DNA from: an uncultured Eubacteriales bacterium
GTDB lineage: Bacteria > Bacillota > Clostridia > Oscillospirales > Acutalibacteraceae
Reading direction: 5' to 3'
Assembly: GCA_934667845.1 (NCBI GenBank)
Contig: CAKUMQ010000033.1
Coordinates: 1 to 28,078, forward strand
DNA: 28,078 nucleotides
How positions within the stretch are numbered: the first letter of the stretch is position 1; every line of letters starts with the position of its first letter. The position numbers were made by a program, and so were the translations under genes. Shown piece by piece: positions 7,792-14,610 of the stretch. The notes under the pieces were generated by a model. It ran no database searches. It saw only the letters and a program-made list of their open reading frames with translations, and was not told the origin of the DNA.

Positions 7792-8770
7792 ATTTGCAAG
7801 TTTCCTGGTTTGCCTGCTGTACCTGTCTGCGGTAATCCTGCGGAGACAGCCGGTATTCGGCGTGAAAGCGGCGATAAAAGTAGCTGGTGTTTTCATAGCC
7901 GACGGCGGAGATGATCGCCGAAACGGGCAGATCGGTCTCGCGGAGCAGCTCGACGGCGCAGTTGAACCGTTTTTGCAGCAGCAGCTCCTTGAAGGTCAGA
8001 CCGGTCTCGTTTTTAATGGTGCGGCTGAGCGTGTAGAGCGGAACATGGAGCTTTTCCGCCAATTCGGACAGGCGGGCGGAGCGGAAATGATCCTCGATAT
8101 ACCGCAGTGCCGCCATGGTCTGCGTGCTTTCCTTGCGTTCCTCTTCGCCGATGCGCAGGCGGTCGGTGTATTTGAGCAGCTGGGTGAACAGAAGCCCGAG
8201 CGTCATGGACATCAGCGCGTCGTCCGGCTCGGCATAAAGGGTGTTCCAGATCAGATTTTCCACAAGATTCTGCACCGGCGGCGCATCCGCGACGCGGAAG
8301 TGCAGCACGCGTGCGCTTTCCCCGTCGGTGCGCAGCACGTCGACCAGAAAACTGCGCAGCACGTTTTCCGTCTGCATCCAGCCCATGGTGCGGGAGAAAA
8401 ATTCGGGACGCACCATGATATTGACCGCAATATCCTCGGTTGCGGCGGGAGCAATGCGGTGGAACACGCCGGGACCGAGCATCAAGATATCGCCCTGCTC
8501 CAGCACGAGCGGATAGCTGTTGTCGATAACGTGCTCGGTATGTCCGCGGCACATGTAGACCATCTCGACGTAGTCGTGGGTGTGGTCGGGAAAGGGGGCG
8601 AAGCGGGTGTGGGTGCGCACCTGCAGCAGCCGCCCCGCAAGCATGGTGTCACCGTCAATGGTGAAATTTTTTCCGGCAGCGTAGAACGCCTCGTCCGGCT
8701 TCTGCCCCGCCATTATCCGCTGTTCCTGCGGTGTGAGCGCCGCGAGACGGGAGAGCAGGATGTCGTTCAT
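7790..8770 (-). CDS. AraC-family transcriptional regulator, probable rhamnose regulator
   Basis: A 326-residue cytoplasmic DNA-binding protein. The N-terminal half is a cupin-type sensing domain (FPDHTHDYVEMVYMCRGH, about residues 60-77, then VLEQGDILMLGPGVFH). The C-terminal roughly 100 residues carry the paired helix-turn-helix of the AraC/XylS family: LAEKLHVPLYTLSRTIKNE and then ISAVGYENTSYFYRRFHAEY followed by SPQDYRR. Lying immediately upstream of rhaBA, it is the likely RhaR/RhaS-type sensor; that link is inferred from position only. The ATG at 8770 overlaps the stop of the upstream membrane-protein gene as ATGA, so translation is probably coupled. Its coding end is the terminator stem. 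Confidence 0.93.
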   Translation of the reverse strand: MNDILLSRLAALTPQEQRIMAGQKPDEAFYAAGKNFTIDGDTMLAGRLLQVRTHTRFAPFPDHTHDYVEMVYMCRGHTEHVIDNSYPLVLEQGDILMLGPGVFHRIAPAATEDIAVNIMVRPEFFSRTMGWMQTENVLRSFLVDVLRTDGESARVLHFRVADAPPVQNLVENLIWNTLYAEPDDALMSMTLGLLFTQLLKYTDRLRIGEEERKESTQTMAALRYIEDHFRSARLSELAEKLHVPLYTLSRTIKNETGLTFKELLLQKRFNCAVELLRETDLPVSAIISAVGYENTSYFYRRFHAEYRLSPQDYRRQVQQANQETCK

Positions 8771-9339
8771 ACGTCCGTCTCCGGTTCGTCGCAGAACAGT
8801 GTCGGCTGACTGCGGATATACTCCGCGCAGGCGGACAGCGGCGCCTCCTTTTCGGCGGCAAGGCGGTAGTCCTCCTCCGCCTGCTTTCTGCCCGCTGCAT
8901 CCGCGGCGGCAAATACGGCGGCGATCGCGTCGGCGCAGCCGGAAGCGCCGACGGAACGGTATGCCTCCTGTGCCAGCTCGGCAAACTGCGCCGTGGGCTC
9001 CCGGACAAGTGCCGCCGCGCCGTCCTCCTGCAGGGTGCGGTCATACAGCCAGATGCAGTAGACGGTGCAGCGCGCTTCACCGAGCGTGGGGACAGTGAGG
9101 TACGGTTGCGGATTTTTTTCGTCCTGCCGGGAGAGAATGTCGGCGGCGACAAGATCAACGATTTCGCTGTCCGCGGCGGCTGTCAGCCGGGCAGGTGTCA
9201 GCGGCGGCAGCTTGTCCGCCTTTTTCGGCGGACGGCGGCGTTCGAGATAGAGCAGATAGCCGCCGACGACGAGGGCAAGCAAGACCAGGACAACAAAGCG
9301 GATCAATTCCTTTTTTTCGGTGAGAGCGGCAAGAATCAT
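8767..9339 (-). CDS. Single-pass membrane protein of unknown function
   Basis: I do not recognise this 190-residue protein. It has one hydrophobic segment at about residues 13-30 (IRFVVLVLLALVVGGYLLYL), followed by the strongly basic ERRRPPKKADK. By the positive-inside rule, the Ala- and Glu-rich C-terminal 150 residues should lie in the cytoplasm. No catalytic motif is visible. The ATG at 9339 has an AAGGAGA site; the longer in-frame reading overlaps rsmI without one. Both ends overlap neighbours by four bases: its start with the rsmI stop and its stop with the araC start. It is probably translated in series with both. Confidence 0.8.
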   Translation of the reverse strand: MILAALTEKKELIRFVVLVLLALVVGGYLLYLERRRPPKKADKLPPLTPARLTAAADSEIVDLVAADILSRQDEKNPQPYLTVPTLGEARCTVYCIWLYDRTLQEDGAAALVREPTAQFAELAQEAYRSVGASGCADAIAAVFAAADAAGRKQAEEDYRLAAEKEAPLSACAEYIRSQPTLFCDEPETDV

Positions 9340-10175
9340 GACACAGTCTCCTTTTCGGCGATGAGCAAACGGTAGATATCGCCCTTTTTCAGTTTGCATT
9401 CTGCCGCCGCTTTTTTGGCGGCTTCAGAAGCGGACAGCCCCTCTGCCTGATACCGCTTGGCGAGTGCAACACCGTCCTCGGGGGTGGCGGCGGTTTCGCT
9501 TACGGGGGCGCCGCCGATCACCAGCACATATTCGCCGCGCGGCGGCTGGACGGGAAAGCGGGCGAGCGCCTCGGACAGGGTGGTGAGCTGCGTCTCCTCG
9601 TGGAGCTTGGTCAGCTCACGCGAGAGGGAAAGCGGGCGGTCGCCGAGGGCATCGAGCAGCTCCCGCACCGTGGTCTCCAGCCGGTGGGGGGCTTCATACA
9701 ACACGACCGTGCGCGGCTCCTCCGCCAGGGCGGCAAGCCGTTCGCGCCGCTCGCGCTTATCCGTGGGCAGAAAGCCCTCGAAAACAAAGCGGCGGGTGGG
9801 CAGCCCGGAGAGCGCCAGCGCCGTGGTGACGGCGGTCGGGCCGGGACATACGGTCACGGGCACACCCGCCTCACGGCACAGCGCGACCAGCTCCTCGCCC
9901 GGGTCGGATATGGCAGGCATACCGGCGTCCGTGACAAGCGCCGCCGTCTCGCCGGACAGCAGCCGCTGCACGATGCGCGGACCGCTCTCCCGCCGGTTAT
10001 GCTCATGGTAGCTGATGAGCGGCTTTTTTATGCCGAAGCGGTTGAGCAGATTCAGCGTCATGCGGGTGTCCTCCGCCGCAATAAAATCGCAGGAGCGCAG
10101 CGCTTCCTCGGCGCGCGGGGAAAGGTCGGAGAGGTTGCCGATCGGCGTGCCGACCAGGATCAGGGTTCCGCTCAT
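9336..10175 (-). CDS. rsmI: 16S rRNA (cytidine1402-2'-O)-methyltransferase
   Basis: SAM-dependent enzyme that 2'-O-methylates C1402 in the decoding centre of 16S rRNA. The 279 residues begin with the diagnostic LVGTPIGNLSDLSPRA and contain CDFIAAEDTR, ISYHEHN, ALVTDAGMPAISDPG, CPGPTAVTTALALSGLP and FVFEGFLP, all typical of the RsmI/YraL tetrapyrrole-methylase fold. The ATG at 10175 is preceded by GGAGGAG lying inside the end of trmN, whose TGA overlaps the start as ATGA. The trmN-rsmI order matches Bacillus yabB-yazA-yabC, except that no yazA-type gene is present here. Confidence 0.97.
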   Translation of the reverse strand: MSGTLILVGTPIGNLSDLSPRAEEALRSCDFIAAEDTRMTLNLLNRFGIKKPLISYHEHNRRESGPRIVQRLLSGETAALVTDAGMPAISDPGEELVALCREAGVPVTVCPGPTAVTTALALSGLPTRRFVFEGFLPTDKRERRERLAALAEEPRTVVLYEAPHRLETTVRELLDALGDRPLSLSRELTKLHEETQLTTLSEALARFPVQPPRGEYVLVIGGAPVSETAATPEDGVALAKRYQAEGLSASEAAKKAAAECKLKKGDIYRLLIAEKETVS

Positions 10176-10897
10176 GGGGTCTCCTCCTCAAGCAAGGAAT
10201 ACAGTTCGTAATACAGGGGCGACGGCGCACCGTTTTCCTCCAGTGTCCAGTTTTCCTCGACACACGGGGCGGCGCTGTCCCGCCGCATGTCGGCAAGCAG
10301 CAGAAACGGCCGGGTCTCCGCCCGCTGCCGCACCGTGAAAAGGCGGCGGGGAAACAGCCCGACGGCACAGCCCGCCGCAAGCAGGCGTTCCCGTTCGGAC
10401 GGGCGCTGACAGCAGCAAAACCGCCCGTTTTCGGCAAGCAGCCGGTCGGCGGTGCGAAACACATCGTTCAGATCGCACAGTGTCTCCTGCCGGGCGATCC
10501 TTGCCGCAGCCGATCGGGGCGGACGCCCGTTTTGCGGCCGGAAATACGGGGGATTGCAGGTGACAAGATCAAACCGCTTCGTCTGCGCGGGCGCAAAGCT
10601 GCGCATATCGGCGCAGACAAAGCGAACAGCAGGCGTAAATCCGTTTTTCTCCGCCGTGCGGTCGGCGAGGGAGACAGCCTCCGGCTGGATATCCACGCCG
10701 GTGATCTGCGCCGATACGCCGTCACGCAGCCAGAGAAAGGGGAGAATGCCGCAGCCGGTTCCGAGGTCGCAGATCCGCTTTTCCCGCGCCTCCGGGCGGG
10801 AAAAGCGGGCGAGCAGCACCGCATCGGTGCCAAAGCCGTGCGTGTCGGAAACGGCGGCAAAAACGCCGCGCCCGAGCGGCAGCCATCGCACATTCAC
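10172..10897 (-). CDS. trmN6: tRNA1(Val) (adenine37-N6)-methyltransferase-like protein
   Basis: SAM-dependent N6-adenine methyltransferase of the TrmN6/YfiC/YabB group. The chosen 241-residue product has HGFGTDAVLLARF at the N-terminus, the SAM-binding DLGTGCGILP (44-53) and the catalytic CNPPYF with NPPY at 115-118, which marks N6-adenine or glutamine methyltransferases. I chose the GTG at 10897 because TGAGGTG lies 6-9 nt upstream and the family starts just before this point. Another in-frame GTG is at 10906. The open frame to 11041 runs through the ferredoxin gene and its hairpin and is not credible. It has no clear promoter of its own and is the first of four overlapping genes. Confidence 0.88.
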   Translation of the reverse strand: MNVRWLPLGRGVFAAVSDTHGFGTDAVLLARFSRPEAREKRICDLGTGCGILPFLWLRDGVSAQITGVDIQPEAVSLADRTAEKNGFTPAVRFVCADMRSFAPAQTKRFDLVTCNPPYFRPQNGRPPRSAAARIARQETLCDLNDVFRTADRLLAENGRFCCCQRPSERERLLAAGCAVGLFPRRLFTVRQRAETRPFLLLADMRRDSAAPCVEENWTLEENGAPSPLYYELYSLLEEETP

Positions 10898-10920
10898 AGG
10901 GTTCACCTCATATAAACAAA

Positions 10921-10948
10921 TACCGGACGGCTCAAGAGCCGCCCGGTA
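10921..10948 (-). terminator. Hairpin terminator after the ferredoxin gene
   Basis: A 13-bp stem with one G-T pair (10921-10933 with 10936-10948), followed on the minus strand by TTTGTTTATAT. It lies 14 nt after the ferredoxin stop and 23 nt before the trmN start. The T-tract is interrupted, so partial read-through into trmN is likely. Confidence 0.72.
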
Positions 10949-10961
10949 CCGTGCGTTCGGT

Positions 10962-11132
10962 TCATTCCGCAGCAGGCGCACCCACGGGGCACGTATCCGC
11001 GCAGGCACCGCAATCGATGCACTTCTCCGGATCGATGACATATTTGCCGTCGCCCTCAGAGATCGCCTCGACCGGGCAGCCCTCGGCGCAGGCGCCGCAC
11101 TCGATGCACTCGTCAGAGATCTTGTAAGCCAT
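10962..11132 (-). CDS. 2[4Fe-4S] ferredoxin, clostridial type
   Basis: A 56-residue electron carrier. It has two classic cluster motifs: Cys9, 12, 15 and 19 followed by Pro, and Cys38, 41, 44 and 48 followed by Pro (CxxCxxCxxxCP twice). This is the standard clostridial ferredoxin layout and length. The ATG at 11132 has a near-perfect AAAGGAGGTG ribosome site, suggesting high expression. A promoter lies directly upstream and a hairpin directly downstream, so it can be transcribed alone. It interrupts the conserved ricT-trmN block. Its redox partner cannot be told from sequence. Confidence 0.97.
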   Translation of the reverse strand: MAYKISDECIECGACAEGCPVEAISEGDGKYVIDPEKCIDCGACADTCPVGAPAAE

Positions 11133-11163
11133 GTAAAAGCACCTCCTTTTCGGTTACGAACAT

Positions 11164-11191
11164 ATCATATCATATTCTGTAAAAAAAGCAA
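11164..11191 (-). promoter_or_regulatory. Predicted promoter of the ferredoxin gene
   Basis: The minus strand has TTGCTT (11191-11186), a 16-bp spacer and TATGAT (11169-11164). It lies in the 85-bp gap between ricT and the ferredoxin gene. The T7 run inside the spacer may also help end the ricT transcript, although the hairpin before it is weak. Confidence 0.55.
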
Positions 11192-11217
11192 GAATTATTT
11201 TCTGGCAGAGGGAAATA

Positions 11218-12183
11218 TCAGCCGTTTTTCGGCTCTTTCTGCGCGGCATTGGCGGGCGGATCCGCTTTGGCGGCTTTATCGGCCCGGCGTGTGCGCGGCG
11301 GACGGGAGGCACGCGGCTGCTGCGTTTCAGTCGGTTCGTCGGCAGCGACGCTCTTTTCGGAACGGTTTTTGCCGTCGCGCACAATGCGCACCTCGGCGGC
11401 GGGAAAGCTGACGGGCGGGGAGTCGGGGGATTTGTCCAGCAGAACCGCAACCTTGCCCGCGAGCAGATTGACCTCGCGCACCACGCCGCGCCCCTCGTCG
11501 GTCTGCACCAGCGTGCCGACGCGCGGCGTACTGCGCAGCAGCTCGTCATAGGTGTTCTGCTCGTATTTCAGGCAGCACATCAGCCGCCCGCAGCTGCCGG
11601 ATATTTTGGTCGGGTTGAGCGACAGCCCCTGCTCCTTTGCCATCTTGATGGAGACGGGCTGAAAATCGCTCAAAAACTGCGCACAGCAGAACGGACGGCC
11701 GCAGATGCCCAGTCCGCCGAGCATTTTCGCCTCATCGCGTACGCCGATCTGGCGCAGCTCGATGCGGGTGCGGAAGACCGATGCGAGGTCCTTGACAAGC
11801 CCGCGGAAATCCACACGCCCGTCTGCCGTGAAGTAAAACAGTATCTTCGAGCCGTCGAAGGCGTATTCCACATCGACGAGCTTCATGTCCAGATCGTGAG
11901 AGCGGATCTTGTCCTGGCAGACACGCATGGCGTTCTGCTCTTTTTCGGCGTTTTGCGCAATACGCTGCCGATCCTCCTCCGTAGCCGGGCGGATGATGGC
12001 TTTGAGCGGCTTGACAACCGTGTTGTCCGGTACCTCGCGGTTAGGGAGAACGACCTCGCCGCATTCCGGTCCGCGTGCTGTTTCCACAACAGCCATATCG
12101 CCTTTGGCGAGGGTATATTCCCCGGGATCGAAATAGTAGGTCTTGCCGGAATTGCGAAAACGAATGCCGATAATGGTGGTCAT
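11218..12183 (-). CDS. ricT: RicT (YaaT), PSP1-domain iron-sulfur protein
   Basis: In Bacillus, RicT works with RicA and RicF (YmcA, YlbF) in a complex carrying [4Fe-4S] clusters that promotes RNase Y-dependent mRNA processing and affects sporulation, competence and biofilm decisions. The 321-residue protein shows the PSP1 domain with CGRPFCC (Cys161, 166, 167) and CGRLMCC (Cys198, 203, 204). The last 60 residues are a low-complexity, Arg/Lys/Pro-rich tail not needed for recognition. The ATG at 12183 follows GGAGG. It lies 18 nt after holB in the Bacillus-like order darA-holB-ricT. No ricA or ricF gene is in this window. Confidence 0.95.
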   Translation of the reverse strand: MTTIIGIRFRNSGKTYYFDPGEYTLAKGDMAVVETARGPECGEVVLPNREVPDNTVVKPLKAIIRPATEEDRQRIAQNAEKEQNAMRVCQDKIRSHDLDMKLVDVEYAFDGSKILFYFTADGRVDFRGLVKDLASVFRTRIELRQIGVRDEAKMLGGLGICGRPFCCAQFLSDFQPVSIKMAKEQGLSLNPTKISGSCGRLMCCLKYEQNTYDELLRSTPRVGTLVQTDEGRGVVREVNLLAGKVAVLLDKSPDSPPVSFPAAEVRIVRDGKNRSEKSVAADEPTETQQPRASRPPRTRRADKAAKADPPANAAQKEPKNG

Positions 12184-12201
12184 GCAGTACCTCCGAATGG
12201 T

Positions 12202-13191
12202 TTAATGCCCGATCGCTTCCCGCATACGGGAACACATCCGGGTCAGAAGAAGGGTCAGATTCATATTACGCAGACGGTCGCCGCGCAGCTCCTCGGTCAC
12301 ATCGAGGAGACGGCAGAGCCGCGCGGCAGACAGCCGGTCGGCAAGCCGTGCGGCGGCATCGGGAGCCGGAGACAGACGGCTTTTTGCCCCCGTGCGTATG
12401 GCGAGCGCATCGCGGAAAACCAGGATCAGCGCCGAAAACAGCGGCTCGATCACCGTCTTGTCCTCCGCCAGTGCCGCCGTCTCCTTCAACAGCGGCAGCT
12501 CAAGCGGATCCAAAAGCGCATCGGTGACGGCCTGCACACGGGCAAGCGTGTCGCGGTAAGCGCCGTCCTGCAGGCTGGAAAGCGTCTGGCCGATCGAACC
12601 GCCGCAGACAGCGAGTGCCTTTTCGAGATCCGCTTCGGGAACCTCCGGCAATTGCGCTTTCAGATACGGCAGGGCGTCTGCCGGTGCCGTCGGCCCGAGC
12701 GTCAGCACCGCCGTGCGGGAACGGATGGTGGAGAGCAGCTGCGTGCGGTTTTCGCAGGTGAGCAAAAACAGCACATGAGAGGGCGGCTCCTCCAGAATCT
12801 TCAGCAGCGCATTTTGCGCCCGTTCGGTCATTGCCTGCGCTTCCGCGAGGATAAATACGCGCCGCGGCGCTTCGTTCGGCAGAATATACGCCTCGTCCCG
12901 CAGGGCGAGCACGGTCTCGAGATGAAACGACCGTGCCGTGCCGTCGCCGCCGTATTCGGAAATGTCGGGATGGACGCCCCGGAGCGCCTTCTGACAGCCG
13001 GGGCAGATGCCGCAAGGATGCTCGCCGTCGCCGGTGCAAACGGCGCAGCGAGCGATCAGCCGGGCTAAGGTGCGCCGTCCGCTTCCCTTGGCGCCCTCGA
13101 TCAGCAGGGCGTGGGGGAACCGTCCGGCATCCGCAAAAGCGGACACCTGAGCCTGTATGTCGGGGTGACCGACGAAACCATCAAAGCGCAT
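12202..13191 (-). CDS. holB: DNA polymerase III delta-prime subunit
   Basis: Clamp-loader subunit of the replicative polymerase; helps load the sliding clamp. The 329 residues show the AAA+ fold: Walker-A-like GAKGSGRRT (33-41), zinc module cysteines 49, 52, 60, 63 and 66, then SRTAVLTL-type sensor region after the conserved NALLKILEEPPSHVLFLL. The Walker A lysine is replaced by Arg39, so it probably does not hydrolyse ATP, as is usual for delta-prime. The start lies 2 nt after the darA stop without a strong Shine-Dalgarno site, suggesting translational coupling. Confidence 0.95.
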   Translation of the reverse strand: MRFDGFVGHPDIQAQVSAFADAGRFPHALLIEGAKGSGRRTLARLIARCAVCTGDGEHPCGICPGCQKALRGVHPDISEYGGDGTARSFHLETVLALRDEAYILPNEAPRRVFILAEAQAMTERAQNALLKILEEPPSHVLFLLTCENRTQLLSTIRSRTAVLTLGPTAPADALPYLKAQLPEVPEADLEKALAVCGGSIGQTLSSLQDGAYRDTLARVQAVTDALLDPLELPLLKETAALAEDKTVIEPLFSALILVFRDALAIRTGAKSRLSPAPDAAARLADRLSAARLCRLLDVTEELRGDRLRNMNLTLLLTRMCSRMREAIGH

Positions 13192-13193
13192 GG

Positions 13194-13514
13194 TTACAGC
13201 TTTTCGTACCGCTCCACATCCATGACGAATACCGTGGCGCCGCCGACGGTGACCTCCATCGGGAAAGAGGAATAAGCCGAGGTGCCGTAAGTGGTGCTGG
13301 GCACCATTTGCGAGCGCTTTTTAGAGTGCTTTTCGATGATGGAGATGACCTCATCCACGCGGCTTTCGTCTACGCCGAGCAGAAAGGTGGTGTTTCCGGA
13401 CATCAAAAAACCGCCCGTCGTGGCGAGCTTGGTGACCGAAAAGCCTTTTTTGGTCAGTGCAGAGGAGACAACACTGCTGTCGTCCTTATTGACGATTGCC
13501 ATAACCAGTTTCAT
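13194..13514 (-). CDS. darA: Cyclic-di-AMP receptor protein (DUF970, PII-like)
   Basis: Small PII-like signal protein that binds cyclic di-AMP; called DarA or PstA in Bacillota. The 106-residue product begins MKLVMAIVNKDDSSVVSSAL and has GFSVTKLATTGGFLMSGN and GVDESRVDEVISIIEKHSKK, typical of the family. The ATG at 13514 is chosen because a strong promoter lies at 13561-13589 and GGGAGG lies upstream (spacing about 11 nt, slightly long). The longer open frame to 13757 would cross the promoter. It starts the darA-holB-ricT operon. Bacillus has yaaR between darA and holB; here nothing intervenes. Confidence 0.93.
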   Translation of the reverse strand: MKLVMAIVNKDDSSVVSSALTKKGFSVTKLATTGGFLMSGNTTFLLGVDESRVDEVISIIEKHSKKRSQMVPSTTYGTSAYSSFPMEVTVGGATVFVMDVERYEKL

Positions 13515-13560
13515 AATGCGAACGTACCTCCCGACAATAAATAGAATCATCTTATAACTT

Positions 13561-13589
13561 ATTATACCGCATAAGACGCGCGGATTCAA
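13561..13589 (-). promoter_or_regulatory. Predicted sigma-A promoter of darA-holB-ricT
   Basis: The minus strand has TTGAAT (13589-13584), a 17-bp spacer and a perfect TATAAT (13566-13561). Transcription would start about 40 nt before the darA ATG. Confidence 0.78.
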
Positions 13590-13617
13590 GAACTTTTTGC
13601 AAAAAAAAGAAGAGAAA

Positions 13618-13637
13618 AACCTGCCTTTTATAAGGTT
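13618..13637 (-). terminator. Weak candidate terminator after queG-like gene
   Basis: On the minus strand, AACCT and AGGTT form a 5-bp stem 17 nt beyond the stop codon, followed by TTTCTC and then a run of eight T. The stem is short, so the call is tentative. Confidence 0.35.
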
Positions 13638-13654
13638 CATCCAATTCTGTGCCG

Positions 13655-14449
13655 CTATTTGAGGAACAGCTTGCGGTTGCGCTCCAAAACGGCGGCGCCG
13701 CGCCAGCCGTAGGGCTTTTCTTTCAGGATGTCCTTTGCGGGAACGGCATCCAGCCACGGCTCATAGGTGTCAAAGCCGACAAACGGCGCGCAAACGGCTT
13801 CGCGGTTGAGCGGGCACACCTCCTGACAGCGGTCGCAGCCCCAGATCAGCCCGTTTTTGATCAGGGCGGCTTCCTCCTCCGCAGTCAGCCCGCCTTTCCG
13901 CTGAGATACGGCGGAGAGGCAGCGGTCGCGGTCGATCCCGTTTTCGCTCAGCGCGCCGACCGGGCACTGCCGGCGGCAGGCGCCGCAGCCGGGGCAGCGC
14001 TGTATGCCGGTGCGGGGAGCGGGGAGCGCGGCATCGGTGACCAGCGTGCCGATAAACACATAGGAGCCGTAGTGCGGGGTGATCAGCAGCCTGTTGTCGC
14101 CGATGCAGCCGAGTCCGGCCAGCGCGGCGGCGTAAACTTCGGGGATGGGGGAGTTGTCCGTAAAGGGGACGACCTCGGCGGACAACAGCGGCGACAGCTT
14201 TTCCGCCGCCTGCAAAAGCGTGCCGCCGACCACGCGGTGGTAATCCGGTACGCAGGCGTAGCGGGACAGGTTGCGGGGCAGATCGGAATCTATGCGGTAG
14301 GGGAACAGGCAGACAATGACCGAGCGCGGCGCTTTCGGGAGCCTTTCCGCCGCACGGCAGGCAAGCAGATGCGGGCGGAGCGGGGCAAAGGAACAGACCC
14401 CAAACAGAGGGATCTGCAAAGCGTCCAACACCGCTTTTACCCGCTGCAT
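13655..14449 (-). CDS. queG: QueG-like epoxyqueuosine reductase family protein, short form
   Basis: A 264-residue iron-sulfur protein resembling QueG, the cobalamin-dependent enzyme that reduces epoxyqueuosine to queuosine in tRNA. It has the DUF1730 domain with TDNSPIPE (Asp98 in the position of the catalytic Asp) and AGLGCIGDNRLLITP, then two [4Fe-4S] motifs: Cys152, 155, 158, 162 and Cys177, 205, 208, 212. QueG proteins are usually longer (roughly 370-390) with a C-terminal HEAT-like tRNA-binding region that is absent here, although short clostridial forms exist. The ATG at 14449 follows GGGAGG. No other queuosine gene is nearby, so substrate is uncertain. Confidence 0.85.
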   Translation of the reverse strand: MQRVKAVLDALQIPLFGVCSFAPLRPHLLACRAAERLPKAPRSVIVCLFPYRIDSDLPRNLSRYACVPDYHRVVGGTLLQAAEKLSPLLSAEVVPFTDNSPIPEVYAAALAGLGCIGDNRLLITPHYGSYVFIGTLVTDAALPAPRTGIQRCPGCGACRRQCPVGALSENGIDRDRCLSAVSQRKGGLTAEEEAALIKNGLIWGCDRCQEVCPLNREAVCAPFVGFDTYEPWLDAVPAKDILKEKPYGWRGAAVLERNRKLFLK

Positions 14450-14478
14450 CTGCCCCGCCTCCCTTTTGGCTTTTCTCT

Positions 14479-14508
14479 ATTTTACCACGGGACAGGGCGG
14501 GCTGTCAA
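14479..14508 (-). promoter_or_regulatory. Predicted promoter of the queG-like gene
   Basis: The minus strand has a perfect TTGACA (14508-14503), an 18-bp spacer and TAAAAT (14484-14479). It is divergent from the MATE promoter 17 bp away. Confidence 0.72.
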
Positions 14509-14525
14509 ACCGGAATATTTGGGGC

Positions 14526-14553
14526 TTGCCAAACGGAAAAAGTGTGGTATACT
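14526..14553 (+). promoter_or_regulatory. Predicted promoter of the MATE exporter gene
   Basis: TTGCCA (14526-14531), a 16-bp spacer and TATACT (14548-14553). The leader to the GTG start at 14611 is about 50 nt. Confidence 0.6.
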
Positions 14554-14610
14554 GTTGGGGTTGGGACTGTGTGGGCGCATACGCTGCGCCTGTGATAGGG
14601 AGATGAGCCG

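Noticed and set aside
10898..11041. N-terminal extension of the trmN reading frame
   Set aside because: It passes through the ferredoxin gene and its hairpin, and has no family match in that stretch.
13515..13757. N-terminal extension of the darA reading frame
   Set aside because: It would cross the TATAAT promoter and begin inside queG; the DUF970 family starts at MKLVMAIVNKDD.
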